From IMG/VR virus record IMGVR_UViG_3300008267_013251, positions 1-64,000 of that record: DNA of 64,000 nt, one strand, 5' to 3'. This document shows positions 1 to 9,507 of this stretch, piece after piece. The stretch is from a virus. Each line of letters opens with the position of its first letter. The first letter of the stretch is position 1. Both the position numbers and the translations under genes were made by a program. The notes beneath the pieces are model-generated. The model was not told where the DNA came from. It saw only the letters and a program-made list of their open reading frames with translations, and did no database searches.

Positions 1-1379
1 ACTAGTCTTGCAACCCAACAAGGAGCGGGTGCTGGCGTTGGTGCTGGTCCGGGCGGTGGAGCAGGTATTGTACCTGCTGGGAAGTCTAAATAATTTAAAG
101 CACCACAGTAATATTTACCACCTGTTGATTTTCTCCATGCTGTTCCTCCCAAAACTGTTTGTACTGGGGAGCTTCTATTGGTTCTTGTGTTATCACCAAT
201 TTGACCGTAAGCGTTCACCCCCCAAACCCAGAGCGTACCATCTGTTTTTATCGCTGTTGTATTTTCATATCCACACCCTAAATAAACCCAAGTATTACCA
301 GCCGAAACTGTTTGTACAGGCGAATAGGTCAAAAAGGATGAATTATTTCCTAATTGTCCTAAATTGTTTTGCCCCCACATCCAGAGGCTGCCGTCTGTCT
401 TAATAGCGCCCATATGGCCACCGCCACCACTTGCGAATTTCCAGTTCGTGCCCCCTGTAACAGTTTGTGCAGGCGACGATCTAGAGGGTTCCCCGAAAAC
501 TCCGGTTGCTAATGCCCCGCCACTCCCCCATGTCCAGAGAGTGCCATCGGTTTTGATACATCCGGTAGAAAATCCTGTGCATGCAACTTGTTTCCAGTTA
601 GTGCCACCTGCTACTGTTTGTACTGGTGATGATCTATGAACCGTAGAATTATCTCCTAGTTGTCCATAGAGGTTCTGACCCATAGACCAAAGAGTTCCAT
701 CCGTTTTTACTGCTGCCATGTAAAACTTTCCACAGCTAGCCTGTTTCCATGTGCTGCCTCCAGTAACTGTTTGAATTGGGGAGCTTCTACTTGTGCGGGT
801 ATTATCACCTAGATTTCCAAAAAGATTGTATCCCCAAACCCAAAGCGTCCCGTCTGTCTTAATAGATGCTGTAAACCTATATCCGCACGATACACTTTGC
901 CAGTTTGTTCCTCCAGTTACCGTTTGTACAGGACTACTACGGGTTGTAGTTGTGTTATCACCTAACTGTCCGTAAGAATTTGTTCCCCACAACCAGAGCG
1001 TACCGTCTGATTTTATTCCCGCTGTGTGAAAACCACCCATCGATATGTCAATCCAATTGTTACCACCAGCACATGTTTGTATGGGAGAACTTCTATGAAC
1101 TAGATCATGTGATCCAAGCTGGGCAGATGAATTGTTTCCCCAATTCAGCAAATTGCCCTGTCTCCAAAAATCTGCTCTGACATAAATGTCATCTAGGTTG
1201 TAAGTGGTAGCTCCAGATTTAAAATAAAATTTCGATACTTGTGCATCTGGCAGAATATAGTTGGGAACCATATTCGCTTTGACGGCAGTTAGGTATGCAG
1301 TTTCGACCAACTGTAGACCAAGGTCTATTCCGTTTTCGTCTCTAAATTTTGTCGTGTATGTTCCTGTTACATTTGCCAT
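1..1379 (-). CDS. RCC1-repeat surface/tail-fibre-like protein (partial, 3' end outside window)
   Basis: An open frame runs without a stop from ATG at 1379 to the window edge, so only the 5' part is seen (about 459 residues). After a short N-terminal region (MANVTGTYTTKF...) come about seven RCC1-type beta-propeller units of roughly 50 residues, each with variants of AIKTDGTLWVWG, GQLGDN and RSSPVQTV. The visible end is a Pro/Ala-rich linker, so another domain probably follows. RCC1 repeats form seven-bladed propellers. In phage genomes such proteins are usually annotated as tail-fibre or adhesin-like, which is inference here. The plus-strand frames at 8-1180 are shadows of this gene. A TATAAATA octamer on the minus strand at 1396-1403 lies just upstream. 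A paralogue is at 46388-47575. Confidence 0.9.
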   Translation of the reverse strand, partial: MANVTGTYTTKFRDENGIDLGLQLVETAYLTAVKANMVPNYILPDAQVSKFYFKSGATTYNLDDIYVRADFWRQGNLLNWGNNSSAQLGSHDLVHRSSPIQTCAGGNNWIDISMGGFHTAGIKSDGTLWLWGTNSYGQLGDNTTTTRSSPVQTVTGGTNWQSVSCGYRFTASIKTDGTLWVWGYNLFGNLGDNTRTSRSSPIQTVTGGSTWKQASCGKFYMAAVKTDGTLWSMGQNLYGQLGDNSTVHRSSPVQTVAGGTNWKQVACTGFSTGCIKTDGTLWTWGSGGALATGVFGEPSRSSPAQTVTGGTNWKFASGGGGHMGAIKTDGSLWMWGQNNLGQLGNNSSFLTYSPVQTVSAGNTWVYLGCGYENTTAIKTDGTLWVWGVNAYGQIGDNTRTNRSSPVQTVLGGTAWRKSTGGKYYCGALNYLDFPAGTIPAPPPGPAPTPAPAPCWVARL

Positions 1380-1395
1380 AAATACCTTTTTAGTC

Positions 1396-1403
1396 TATTT
1401 ATA
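1396..1403 (-). promoter_or_regulatory. T4-late-type promoter octamer TATAAATA
   Basis: A perfect TATAAATA lies 16 bases upstream of the RCC1 start codon at 1379, with AAAGG as a possible ribosome site in between. T4-like late promoters consist of this octamer, about 6-13 bases before the transcript start. Functional assignment is inferred from similarity and from recurrence upstream of other surface genes here. Confidence 0.5.
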
Positions 1404-1431
1404 TTGAAATCTGATAAAGATATATTAATAA

Positions 1432-2241
1432 ATGGTAAAAATTTCATCTTTTTCTGAAAACCAAATTAGAAAATGGACCGTAGCAACGGTTCATTGGAAA
1501 TCCTATGAATACTTATATTGGCAAATAAAAACGCTCTATGATTACAACAATCCGAACGACTTTGAACTTTGTATATTTGATGGAATGTTTCCGCATAACG
1601 ATAACAATCTGCTAGAAAATCTTATAAATGAATATAAAAGATATAAAAATATTAAATTGTTTTTTTGGGAGTCTTTTGCGGAAAAGGGCCTACCACATGG
1701 AAGCGAATTGACTGAAATACTCAGGAGAGTGAATTCAAAATATGTTATCTTTAACGATCCAGATTGTTTTTGGTTAGTTCAAGGGCATCTTGATTTTCTA
1801 GAAAGTTTTTTAATGGCTGGCAATCGAAGTGTTGGGGTTCAACACAGAACCATGTCTGGACCTGCCATTTATGGTGCAGCTTATTATTTGCAAGATATAA
1901 AAAACTGTGACCTGTCGGCCACTTGGCAGTATTGCCAAGATTGTAAAAAAGGCACCTTGGTAAAAAATCAAGACACAGGTTGGCAATTGAATCTAAGGAC
2001 ATCACATCTGCCCATGCAGATATTTCGAGAAAGTATTGAAAAAACACCAAGATTTGGGAAATATTCGCATGGAAGACCTGATTGTTTTCAATCATATCAA
2101 TATAAAGATAATTTAGTAGCAACTCATTTGTTCAGAGGCATATACAAGCAAGAAACCGCCGAAGAAATTTATCCAGAATTTTGGTTAAAAAATAGAATGA
2201 AATATGGTCAATATTTTTACGAAAATTGTAAAAAACTATAA
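1432..2241 (+). CDS. GT-A fold glycosyltransferase-like protein
   Basis: 269 residues. The N-terminal strand WTVATVHWKSYEYLYWQIKTL, the acidic VIFNDPDCFW segment (DxD-like D109-D111) and the preceding helix HGSELTEILRRV match the layout of family-2-like GT-A glycosyltransferases: a nucleotide-binding beta-alpha unit followed by a metal-binding DxD. The sugar donor and acceptor cannot be read from sequence. It is the first of three collinear plus-strand genes (then a 2OG-Fe oxygenase and a STELLO-like transferase), which suggests modification of one surface polymer or protein. No clear strong ribosome site precedes the ATG. Confidence 0.7.
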   Translation: MVKISSFSENQIRKWTVATVHWKSYEYLYWQIKTLYDYNNPNDFELCIFDGMFPHNDNNLLENLINEYKRYKNIKLFFWESFAEKGLPHGSELTEILRRVNSKYVIFNDPDCFWLVQGHLDFLESFLMAGNRSVGVQHRTMSGPAIYGAAYYLQDIKNCDLSATWQYCQDCKKGTLVKNQDTGWQLNLRTSHLPMQIFRESIEKTPRFGKYSHGRPDCFQSYQYKDNLVATHLFRGIYKQETAEEIYPEFWLKNRMKYGQYFYENCKKL

Positions 2242-2276
2242 AAATTACTTACTGATTTATACTAAGGACGGTCAAA

Positions 2277-2999
2277 ATGTTTGATTATTCACTTGGAGCA
2301 AGTTTACACGAAAAATTTGTGTACGCAAAACCATTCCCACATGTAGTTATTGACAACTTTATTTCTGATATCAGCCTATTAGACAAAATTTCTTATGAAT
2401 TCGAGCAACCTCAAGCTTGGGGTTATGACCCCGTAGCTGGCGACAATATGGCTAATAAATTATTCATCCCGTGGAAAGAACAGGACATTTCGAGCCTTCC
2501 TCAACACACCAAATCATTTTTGCAGTCTATGAATACAACCCAAACACTTATATTTTTAAGAGATTTAACAGGTATCAAAAATCTATTTGGAGACCCCTTT
2601 TTTGCTGGCGGTGGGATGCATAGAATTTTTAACGGTGGGAAATTATCTGTTCACGAAGATTTTGCGAAACATCCAAATAATAAAAAATGGTACAGAAGAC
2701 TCAATCTGTTGCTTTATTTAAATAGAGACTGGGATGAAAAATGGGGTGGTTCTTTGCAATTATTTGATAAACGAACCAAAAAAGTAGTTCATGATATAAT
2801 GCCAATTTTCAATAGAGCAGTAATTTTTGATACAACAAAAGACGCTTTGCATGGCCACCCGCATCCATTAAATACCCCACAAAATATTTGTAGAAATAGT
2901 TTAGCTCTGTATTATTTTACCGCAGAACCACCTAATGATGCGAGAAGCAGTTTAACTGCGGAGTGGCACCAGATTGACATCAATGGAAATTTGACTTGA
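2277..2999 (+). CDS. 2-oxoglutarate/Fe(II)-dependent oxygenase (prolyl-hydroxylase-like)
   Basis: 240 residues. The facial triad and co-substrate residues of the 2OG-Fe(II) superfamily are visible: H126-E-D128 (HxD), a distal His in the GHPHPL block (H192/H194/H196) and R206 in RNSLALYYF. WGGSLQLF lies between them, as in PF13640-type proteins. Such enzymes hydroxylate proteins, nucleobases or small molecules using O2 and 2-oxoglutarate. They are common in large phages, usually with unknown substrate. The stop overlaps the next start (TTGATGAAT), indicating coupling to the following glycosyltransferase. AAGGACGG precedes the start. Confidence 0.88.
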   Translation: MFDYSLGASLHEKFVYAKPFPHVVIDNFISDISLLDKISYEFEQPQAWGYDPVAGDNMANKLFIPWKEQDISSLPQHTKSFLQSMNTTQTLIFLRDLTGIKNLFGDPFFAGGGMHRIFNGGKLSVHEDFAKHPNNKKWYRRLNLLLYLNRDWDEKWGGSLQLFDKRTKKVVHDIMPIFNRAVIFDTTKDALHGHPHPLNTPQNICRNSLALYYFTAEPPNDARSSLTAEWHQIDINGNLT

Positions 3000-3985
3000 T
3001 GAATTTTGCTATTTGCTTAGCCCCAGACAAACCTACGGATAAAATATTTAATATATTTGATGTCTACAAATCCCATGGCGTAAGAATTTTATTTTTAGCA
3101 AAACCAAAAAGCGATCACGACTCATTTAAAAAACTACCAATTTTCTATGAAAATTTTGAATATATTTCACTAGACGATCAAAAAAATATTGATTTTAGAC
3201 TTTATACGAACATCGATGAAGATGACAAATTTCGACTCAATCTTGGGATGTTGTATGCATATCGCCAGAAGGCAAAGACGATATTTCTAGTTGATTTAGA
3301 TGAAGAGACAGAGCTTAATTATCTATTTGAAAAAGTTACGATAGGTAATTTTTTAAATTCGGAACATGACATAGATTTGTTTGTAACTGAAGATGCTGTT
3401 CTTGATCCTTTTCAAGCTACCACATCTACTCATATGTGGCACAGAGGGTTTCCATGGGAAAAACTTATCAGTAGAAATTCAATAGTAAAGAATTTAAATT
3501 GTCGAATAAAACCTTTTGTTCAAACATCTTTCATAAACGGGTCAACAGATGTAGACAATCTAGGAAAAATATTCTTTCAACCTGATGCTCAAATAAGTAT
3601 AAGCAAACCTTTCACATCAAATGCTTTGATGCCATTTAATTGTCTGAACACTTTAATAAAAAGAGAAGCCGTACCTTATTATTTTATTTTTCAAAATCTT
3701 GGAAATATATCCGACATTTTTGGATCATATGTCTTTCAATTATATTTCAAAAATTCTGTATTGTATTCTTGGCCAACCCTTACACGATTTGGAAAAAAAC
3801 AAAGCAATATAGACAGCTTAGAACAAGATATTCAGGATCAAAAACTGATTTCTGCCTTTTTTGAAAACCCCTCAGAATATAAACAGTTACTATCAAAACA
3901 AAACTTGCTATCACTTGAAATATACAGAACAAATTTTCCAGAAATAAATTTTGAATCCGGCGAAACTTCTTGGATGTCTGGTTAG
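2996..3985 (+). CDS. STELLO/DUF288-like glycosyltransferase
   Basis: About 329 residues; the start is MM or the second Met. The central FLVDLDEETEL segment resembles the acidic motif of GT-A enzymes. The later blocks HRGFPWEKL, VQTSFINGSTDVDNLGKI, PFNCLNTLIKREAVPYYF and ISDIFGSYVFQLYF match in order the conserved parts of STELLO/DUF288 and reversibly glycosylated polypeptide-like proteins, where NGDPDVDAI, an NSQNT-like block and DIWRGYI occur. That match is from memory of the family, not a search. Plant STELLOs act in Golgi polysaccharide synthesis. A phage role, probably glycan modification together with the two genes upstream, is inferred. Confidence 0.6.
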   Translation: MMNFAICLAPDKPTDKIFNIFDVYKSHGVRILFLAKPKSDHDSFKKLPIFYENFEYISLDDQKNIDFRLYTNIDEDDKFRLNLGMLYAYRQKAKTIFLVDLDEETELNYLFEKVTIGNFLNSEHDIDLFVTEDAVLDPFQATTSTHMWHRGFPWEKLISRNSIVKNLNCRIKPFVQTSFINGSTDVDNLGKIFFQPDAQISISKPFTSNALMPFNCLNTLIKREAVPYYFIFQNLGNISDIFGSYVFQLYFKNSVLYSWPTLTRFGKKQSNIDSLEQDIQDQKLISAFFENPSEYKQLLSKQNLLSLEIYRTNFPEINFESGETSWMSG

Positions 3986-4026
3986 GTGCGTTCAGATACG
4001 AAACTTTAACCAAGGAGGATTTCACA

Positions 4027-5283
4027 ATGAGCACCACTACCAATACCGTCGAGCAAAATACGCCTAAAGTTTCAGCATCTCCTTCAGATTATGTCCCAGT
4101 AAAAAGGACTCCTGTTTGGACCAGCGTAGGTCTTCCAGACATTAATGCTACCGGCTTGAAGGGACGAGATAAGATTCTCGCCAAAATGGAGGCCATGAAA
4201 ACTGCAATTGTCGATAATCTCAAAAATGGCGTGATTCCATGGCGACATCAACTAGATGACGGTAAAGCAATTCAAAATGGCAGTCTTATCATTAACGCTA
4301 CTCCGAAGAAGGTGATTACTGGAGAGGCGTACCAAAAGATGAACTTCATTCGACTTCAGGTTGCTTGTGCTATCTTAAAATATAGCAGCAATTGGTTTGG
4401 GACTGTTGGTCAATGGAAGAAGGTAGTCCCCGGACTTCATTGTATTAAGGGCACTCATCCTATCACATTGTTTGCTCCACAAATGAGCAAATGCATCGAA
4501 CACGAAGCAAATGGTGATCCAAAAACAGATGCAAATGGAAAATATATCTATGCTAAAGATAGCGATGGTGAATTTATCTATGATCATACAGGATGGGCAC
4601 CATTCTATGTAATGAATTTGGATGATATGGACCCACAAACTCAAGAGCAACAAGATGCTCTCGATCAATTGCGTAAGAATGACTTGCATGAGTGTCGCAT
4701 TACTTATGATGACAAAATCAATATCATTCGTTGTCCTGAACTTGATGCGCTTCCGGGTCTTCTGGGTTGCAATTTGATTTTCCACGATGATCCCATGGAA
4801 AAGAGGTCTTTTTATCGCTTGTCAGAACATGCTATCTACATGCCGAAGCCCGAACGATTTAAGAGTGGCAAGGGATTTTATGCTGTGTTGCTGCATGAGC
4901 TTGTGCATAGCACCAAGAAGCAGCTAAACCGACCTCATGGGACTTATGATCCATTCTTTGGACCGGACGATGCTTATGCGAGGGAGGAATTGGTAGCTGA
5001 ATTCACTTGCATCAGTCTCATGTCAATCTTGGGCATGCATGATTGGGAAGGAGATGATTTGATTCAAAACTCCTCCGCTTATATGAAAAGCTGGTTGACT
5101 AAATTGCAATCAGAACCTGACTACCTTGATGAGGTGATGTATGCTGCTAAGGATGCCACAAGTTTGATTTTGGATAAACTTGGAAGCAAGTTTTCTCATC
5201 TCAAGTTGTCTTCTTTCAATCCTAAAACCGAAGCACCGGAGGAAAACTATGGAATTTTCGTCGCCAAAAACTGGGCCGTCTAA
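4027..5283 (+). CDS. ArdC-like protein with zincin metallopeptidase domain
   Basis: 418 residues from ATG 4027, chosen because AGGAGG lies 8 bases upstream; an in-frame upstream ATG at 3970 lacks this. The N-terminal part (about 50-160) has the ArdC/TraC-type layout (IVDNLKNGVIPWRHQ, then GEAYQKMNFIRL), a single-strand DNA-binding antirestriction domain in plasmid proteins. The C-terminal part has a gluzincin-like HELVH (290-294) and downstream EELVAE (320-325), as in ArdC metallopeptidases. It may protect incoming phage DNA from restriction; this is inferred from the family. The 3' end overlaps the next gene by 35 bases. Confidence 0.8.
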   Translation: MSTTTNTVEQNTPKVSASPSDYVPVKRTPVWTSVGLPDINATGLKGRDKILAKMEAMKTAIVDNLKNGVIPWRHQLDDGKAIQNGSLIINATPKKVITGEAYQKMNFIRLQVACAILKYSSNWFGTVGQWKKVVPGLHCIKGTHPITLFAPQMSKCIEHEANGDPKTDANGKYIYAKDSDGEFIYDHTGWAPFYVMNLDDMDPQTQEQQDALDQLRKNDLHECRITYDDKINIIRCPELDALPGLLGCNLIFHDDPMEKRSFYRLSEHAIYMPKPERFKSGKGFYAVLLHELVHSTKKQLNRPHGTYDPFFGPDDAYAREELVAEFTCISLMSILGMHDWEGDDLIQNSSAYMKSWLTKLQSEPDYLDEVMYAAKDATSLILDKLGSKFSHLKLSSFNPKTEAPEENYGIFVAKNWAV

Positions 5284-5749
5284 TCAAGACACCTATATGA
5301 TAGGTGAAATTTTTGAGGACGCTTTTGTTCTCGATCTTCTGAATCAAGAAGATCGAGAACTATGGCACCAGAAGTTGCTTGAAAAAGGACAAGAGGAAGC
5401 CGACTTTCAATCATGTGATCCCAAACTAGATCGTGTTGATTTTGATGGCAACGGCACTCCTTGGGGCATGTGGATGATTGTGGATGAAAGCGCCACTCAT
5501 TACACTCTCATGCCTTGGACCTGCGATCCTGACGATCCAACTGTTCTCAACGATGAAGGAGGATTGGATTATCAACCTGTCAAAGTTCAATGTGAATTTT
5601 TCGGGTTGGCGAATTCAATTCACACGATGTATATTATTACTGGTTACCCGATACTTATAGAAAAGAATGAGTTGAAAAAGTATTTGCCAGAATTTGAGGT
5701 TATGCGTTTCTGTAAAGATTCAATAACTAGTATTTTGATTAACGAATAA
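5249..5749 (+). CDS. Unrecognised acidic protein, 166 residues
   Basis: The start is set at ATG 5249 because GGAGG lies about 7 bases upstream inside the ArdC-like gene. A longer frame from 5180 would overlap more and has no ribosome site. The protein is acidic, with DGNGTPWGMWMIVDES near residue 70 and a Trp/Asp/Pro-rich middle (PWTCDPDDPT). No motif allows a function. Coupling to the upstream gene suggests a partner or co-expressed accessory protein. Confidence 0.75.
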   Translation: MEFSSPKTGPSNQDTYMIGEIFEDAFVLDLLNQEDRELWHQKLLEKGQEEADFQSCDPKLDRVDFDGNGTPWGMWMIVDESATHYTLMPWTCDPDDPTVLNDEGGLDYQPVKVQCEFFGLANSIHTMYIITGYPILIEKNELKKYLPEFEVMRFCKDSITSILINE

Positions 5750-5774
5750 AGTTCTATATATTAAGGAGGATTTG

Positions 5775-6311
5775 ATGACTGGATTTAAGGAATGGCTGGA
5801 AGGTAAAGATACTGACAATATGGCTGGATTCAGTCATGTCAGAAGAATGTTACTTGGTGATATTGATAGTATAGACAAGCTTGCCATTCTTACAGCAGCA
5901 AATCCCCAAGCTCAAATGCTTTCAAATAGAGAAAATTGGCAGTTGATGAGCAGTTTGGAAGCTGATTTACGACAGAATAATTACGGTCCTATTAAAGTAT
6001 CTGGCCAATATGGGCACAAAGAACCATCTTTCATAGTTCCTCATATGTCAAGAGATGAGGTTATTAATCTTGGTAAAAAGTATAATCAAGAATCAGTAAT
6101 TTATGGTGAAAAATTTGTTAATGGAGAAGGCCAAACAGCCATGAGGTTTGATTTAATTGATTGTGAGCATAACGCTGTCATAAGCACTAGATGTAGAACT
6201 CTTGGAAATGATATACAGAATAATATTGACTGTTTTACAAAGGTTAAAGGCCGTAAATTCAATATACCATTTTTTGATAATCAATACGCAAGCGATTCCA
6301 ATTGTATTTAA
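5775..6311 (+). CDS. DUF3293-like protein with FKEWL N-terminus
   Basis: 178 residues from ATG 5775, with AAGGAGG 5 bases upstream. The C-terminal half contains GHKEPSFIVPHMSRDEVINL followed by KKYNQESVIYGEKF. This resembles DUF3293-type proteins (conserved E-x-SF, then fGQ-x-av), a family of unknown role common in phages. The N-terminus MTGFKEWLEGKD is close to the F-x-EWL leader on several other proteins here, which I compare with phage capsid-targeting peptides. The family assignment is tentative. Confidence 0.7.
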   Translation: MTGFKEWLEGKDTDNMAGFSHVRRMLLGDIDSIDKLAILTAANPQAQMLSNRENWQLMSSLEADLRQNNYGPIKVSGQYGHKEPSFIVPHMSRDEVINLGKKYNQESVIYGEKFVNGEGQTAMRFDLIDCEHNAVISTRCRTLGNDIQNNIDCFTKVKGRKFNIPFFDNQYASDSNCI

Positions 6312-6374
6312 TATGATGTAATTTGCTATAACTTTTCCATAGATACATAAGTATTTTGTGGAAAGGTATAAATA

Positions 6375-8435
6375 ATGCTCATTAATACTTATCTTAAAAA
6401 CCTGAATGCTGCCCATCTTGGAATTACAAATTGTTTTAACGAAAAATTTTATTTTGCAGATGATGCTGATGCTAATACATCTTTGAGAGTTGGAATCGGC
6501 GCTGTTGCATATGTTCAGACAGACGGAAAAGTTTTATTGGGTGGCATTGATGCTACATCTGGTTTTAAAAATTTAAGAAGATTCAACCCTAATGGAACAG
6601 AGGATGCCTCTTTCGTTACAGAAGATTTCGGAGGGGCAAATGATGGATATGTTAGAGATGTTTATGAGCAATCCGATGGCAAGTTGGTTGTTGTTGGCCA
6701 TTTTTCAAATTTAAATGGCAATAATGTTGGTAGAATTTGTAGACTAAACTCTGATGGCACTATCGATGTCACATACGACCCTTCTACTACCTACAATTAT
6801 GGTTTTGATGGGCCAGCCTTTGCTGTTCATGTTTTGCCTAATTTAAGCGCATTAGTTTGCGGACAATTTTCACAACATAATACTGGAAACACAGTTGATC
6901 ATTTAATTAAACTTGACGAGCAAGGTCAGGAAGATACAGCTTTTACTACAAATTGGCTGACAAATGGGATCAATGATGTCATTCAAGATTTGCATGTGCA
7001 AAGCGATGGAAAAGTCATTTTAGGTGGCAACTTTCCAGAACATATCCATAGAATCAATGCCGATGGCACAGAAGATACAGATTTTTCAGATACTATAGGT
7101 ACTGGATTCAACGGTCGTGTTTATAGCGTAGATCAACAGGATGACGGCAAGATCATAGTTGGAGGTTGGTTCACAGAATTTAATGGAAGTCCATGCAATC
7201 CCGGAGTAGTAAGACTAAACTCTGATGGAAGTTTGGATGCGTCATTTGAGACTGAGGGCACAGGGCTCGTAAATACCAATGATACCTCTGTCAATGTACA
7301 ATATGTGAATGTACAGCCAGATCAAAAAATATTAGTTGGTGGATGGTTCAATGAGTATAACGGCCAAAGACAAGGTCACATAATTCGATTTAATTCAGAC
7401 GGAACTAAAGATGTCTCATTTGACACGGGTAGCGGTTTTAATGATGACACAGGATCAGGTGCTGGCGGTGTCTCCCCAGATGGAAGAGTGCAGAAAATAA
7501 CTTACGACATTCATGGCAATATTTATGTTGTTGGAAGATTCACATCATATAACAGAGCAACAAGGTATAATTATGCAAAATTGAGTAATTCAGGTGAATT
7601 GTTAGACTTCCATGTTCCACTTTCATACCAACAATGGGGAATAAATGATGGAAATAATGACATGTATGATGGTGGTAATTTTATAAATACTAATCTGACA
7701 CAGGATTATAATACAGCAAAAGAGGATGGTGTTGATCCAGTATTATCAGTTCCATCAACCCATACTCAGGCTTATGACACCGATATTGATCCGTTTGAAG
7801 ACCTTAGTTCTCCTTATGGTTACAATTATCAACCAAAGCCTTCTGATGGCAAAGTTTTAAACGGTACAAGTTACTTTGGTTCTGGGAGTTATTACTTTAC
7901 CAATATGTATCCCGGAATGTTTGTGATGGTTGCCACGAATGTGAATGTGAGCGAATTTTCAATAACTGGGAATCTTGGTTCTGATGGCTCGGCAACTGAC
8001 ACATCTTTAATTTATCCTATTAAATCTCATGGGAAATTATATTCTGTGTTTTTCAAAACAAATTACGATGGTGGTGATCCATCGGTTAATCACTTTATTA
8101 TTGTCCCCGGAAAAAGCGATGGTATCCTACATCTTTATGATACCACCGGGGAGTATGATGACCATTGCATTCAAAATATAGAAAATGTTAGGCAAATATT
8201 TTATATTTTAGTTTCTAAAGGTAGTGCAGAGAGACTATCTGATCTTGAAGTAAAAAACTTGACTCAAATATTTCTCGACACGGTAACTTTTCCAGCTGAA
8301 ACTTGTAATTACAGCGCTTGCGTCGATGCAAGCAAAGTAGGATTTATCTGTTCAAGACAAAATTGCAAGTGTGTTGAAATGCGTTTTATCAATAATGCGT
8401 ATGTACCTGCTGTGACCGTATGTTCTCAACTATAA
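6375..8435 (+). CDS. Delta-60 repeat beta-propeller surface protein
   Basis: 686 residues. At least seven imperfect repeats in residues 40-420 carry QSDGKVILGG...RLNSDGSLDASF variants, the signature of the delta-60 repeat (TIGR02608), which forms propeller-like folds in secreted bacterial proteins. The C-terminal third lacks repeats and ends in a Cys-rich tail (CNYSAC, CSRQNCKCVEM). It is likely a virion-exposed adhesin or tail-fibre component, by analogy with the RCC1, lectin and LamG proteins in the window. A TATAAATA ends at the start codon, too close to act as its promoter. Confidence 0.8.
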   Translation: MLINTYLKNLNAAHLGITNCFNEKFYFADDADANTSLRVGIGAVAYVQTDGKVLLGGIDATSGFKNLRRFNPNGTEDASFVTEDFGGANDGYVRDVYEQSDGKLVVVGHFSNLNGNNVGRICRLNSDGTIDVTYDPSTTYNYGFDGPAFAVHVLPNLSALVCGQFSQHNTGNTVDHLIKLDEQGQEDTAFTTNWLTNGINDVIQDLHVQSDGKVILGGNFPEHIHRINADGTEDTDFSDTIGTGFNGRVYSVDQQDDGKIIVGGWFTEFNGSPCNPGVVRLNSDGSLDASFETEGTGLVNTNDTSVNVQYVNVQPDQKILVGGWFNEYNGQRQGHIIRFNSDGTKDVSFDTGSGFNDDTGSGAGGVSPDGRVQKITYDIHGNIYVVGRFTSYNRATRYNYAKLSNSGELLDFHVPLSYQQWGINDGNNDMYDGGNFINTNLTQDYNTAKEDGVDPVLSVPSTHTQAYDTDIDPFEDLSSPYGYNYQPKPSDGKVLNGTSYFGSGSYYFTNMYPGMFVMVATNVNVSEFSITGNLGSDGSATDTSLIYPIKSHGKLYSVFFKTNYDGGDPSVNHFIIVPGKSDGILHLYDTTGEYDDHCIQNIENVRQIFYILVSKGSAERLSDLEVKNLTQIFLDTVTFPAETCNYSACVDASKVGFICSRQNCKCVEMRFINNAYVPAVTVCSQL

Positions 8436-8494
8436 TATTTTGAGAAAGTTGCTCTATTAAACTTAAGACATGTTTAATTATTTAATGGGGTAAA

Positions 8495-9403
8495 ATGAAA
8501 GTAATTGAATTTGATGACATGGCTTTTGCAGGTGGAGAGATACTTGAATTTGTCAAGAAAAAATTTGGCAAAAGCCGTGTCATAGTTAATAGCTCAATAA
8601 CAGAAACAGATATTTATGAAAACGATGTAACAATTAAAGGTTTGCAAAATCGTTTAATACAAGTTTTAGAAAAATTCGATGCCTTGAGTGGGGAATTGAT
8701 AGTAACTGAAAACGATGGCAATTTTTATTTTGATTTCAGTCCAGATGATGGTAAAGAAAAGTTTGTTGGTAAAAAAATTAGATTTGATATGGAAAAAGAT
8801 CATAGATTAGAAGATTTTCTTGAGGGAGGAGGCCCAAGAGAGCTTTACATAAAAAACAAAAAAGAATATTTGGAAAAAAATAGTCCTATAGAAGAACACA
8901 AGGATATCGAAGGTAAAAAGAAATGTCTTTTGTGCGAAAGTGTTTTTCTTGTGAAAGACTACAAAGTCATAGCTGGCCCTGAGATAGATTACATCAGTTG
9001 CCCACATTATCCTAACTGCGATGGTGATATTCTAGATTGGGCAAATACTGATGAACCTGTTCGTGAGGGTGAATTAGTATTTTTGAATAAAGTGGAAAGA
9101 GATACACAAGATGACCTCATGAAAGCTCAAGAACAATATCTTGATAGATATTATGGATTTCGAGAAGTAGATAGATATCATGTCAAAGCTAATGAAGGAA
9201 TAGTCGTTTATTTTTGCCCACGCAATAAAGCTTTGCTACAACTTGTAATTGTAAAAGCAAGCATGGACAAGAAATTTGGTAAAATTATTGAAAAAAGAAT
9301 CAAGGAAGAGCAAAGCATGGGATTTATGCCTGACGATGGTCTTACTCCATCTATACTACTTTTAAAAGCTGATAATATGGAGTACATGGGAGATTTTCTT
9401 TAA
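8495..9403 (+). CDS. Unrecognised protein with central C4 zinc-finger-like motif
   Basis: 302 residues. The only recognisable element is a CxxC (C144, C147) followed by SCPHYPNC (C169, C175), which looks like a treble-clef or topoisomerase-type zinc ribbon. The flanks are acidic and Lys-rich. It lies directly upstream of the SF2 helicase, so a nucleic-acid-related role is plausible but not shown. ATG 8495 is preceded by TGGGGT. Confidence 0.65.
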   Translation: MKVIEFDDMAFAGGEILEFVKKKFGKSRVIVNSSITETDIYENDVTIKGLQNRLIQVLEKFDALSGELIVTENDGNFYFDFSPDDGKEKFVGKKIRFDMEKDHRLEDFLEGGGPRELYIKNKKEYLEKNSPIEEHKDIEGKKKCLLCESVFLVKDYKVIAGPEIDYISCPHYPNCDGDILDWANTDEPVREGELVFLNKVERDTQDDLMKAQEQYLDRYYGFREVDRYHVKANEGIVVYFCPRNKALLQLVIVKASMDKKFGKIIEKRIKEEQSMGFMPDDGLTPSILLLKADNMEYMGDFL

Positions 9404-9507
9404 TTCTAGTACACACTCAAAAATTAAATTGGTAGAACAACTGGCGAAACTAATTTCGTGATCACATTAAAGTACCTTGTTTAATACTTCATACAGGAGG
9501 TTTTTTA

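Noticed and set aside
8-1180. Four plus-strand open frames
   Set aside because: They are antisense shadows of the RCC1-repeat gene; their repeated LPSVLI and FVPPVTV texts are reverse readings of the propeller repeats.
6367-6374. TATAAATA as promoter of the delta-60 gene
   Set aside because: It ends right at the ATG, leaving no room for a transcript start or ribosome site.
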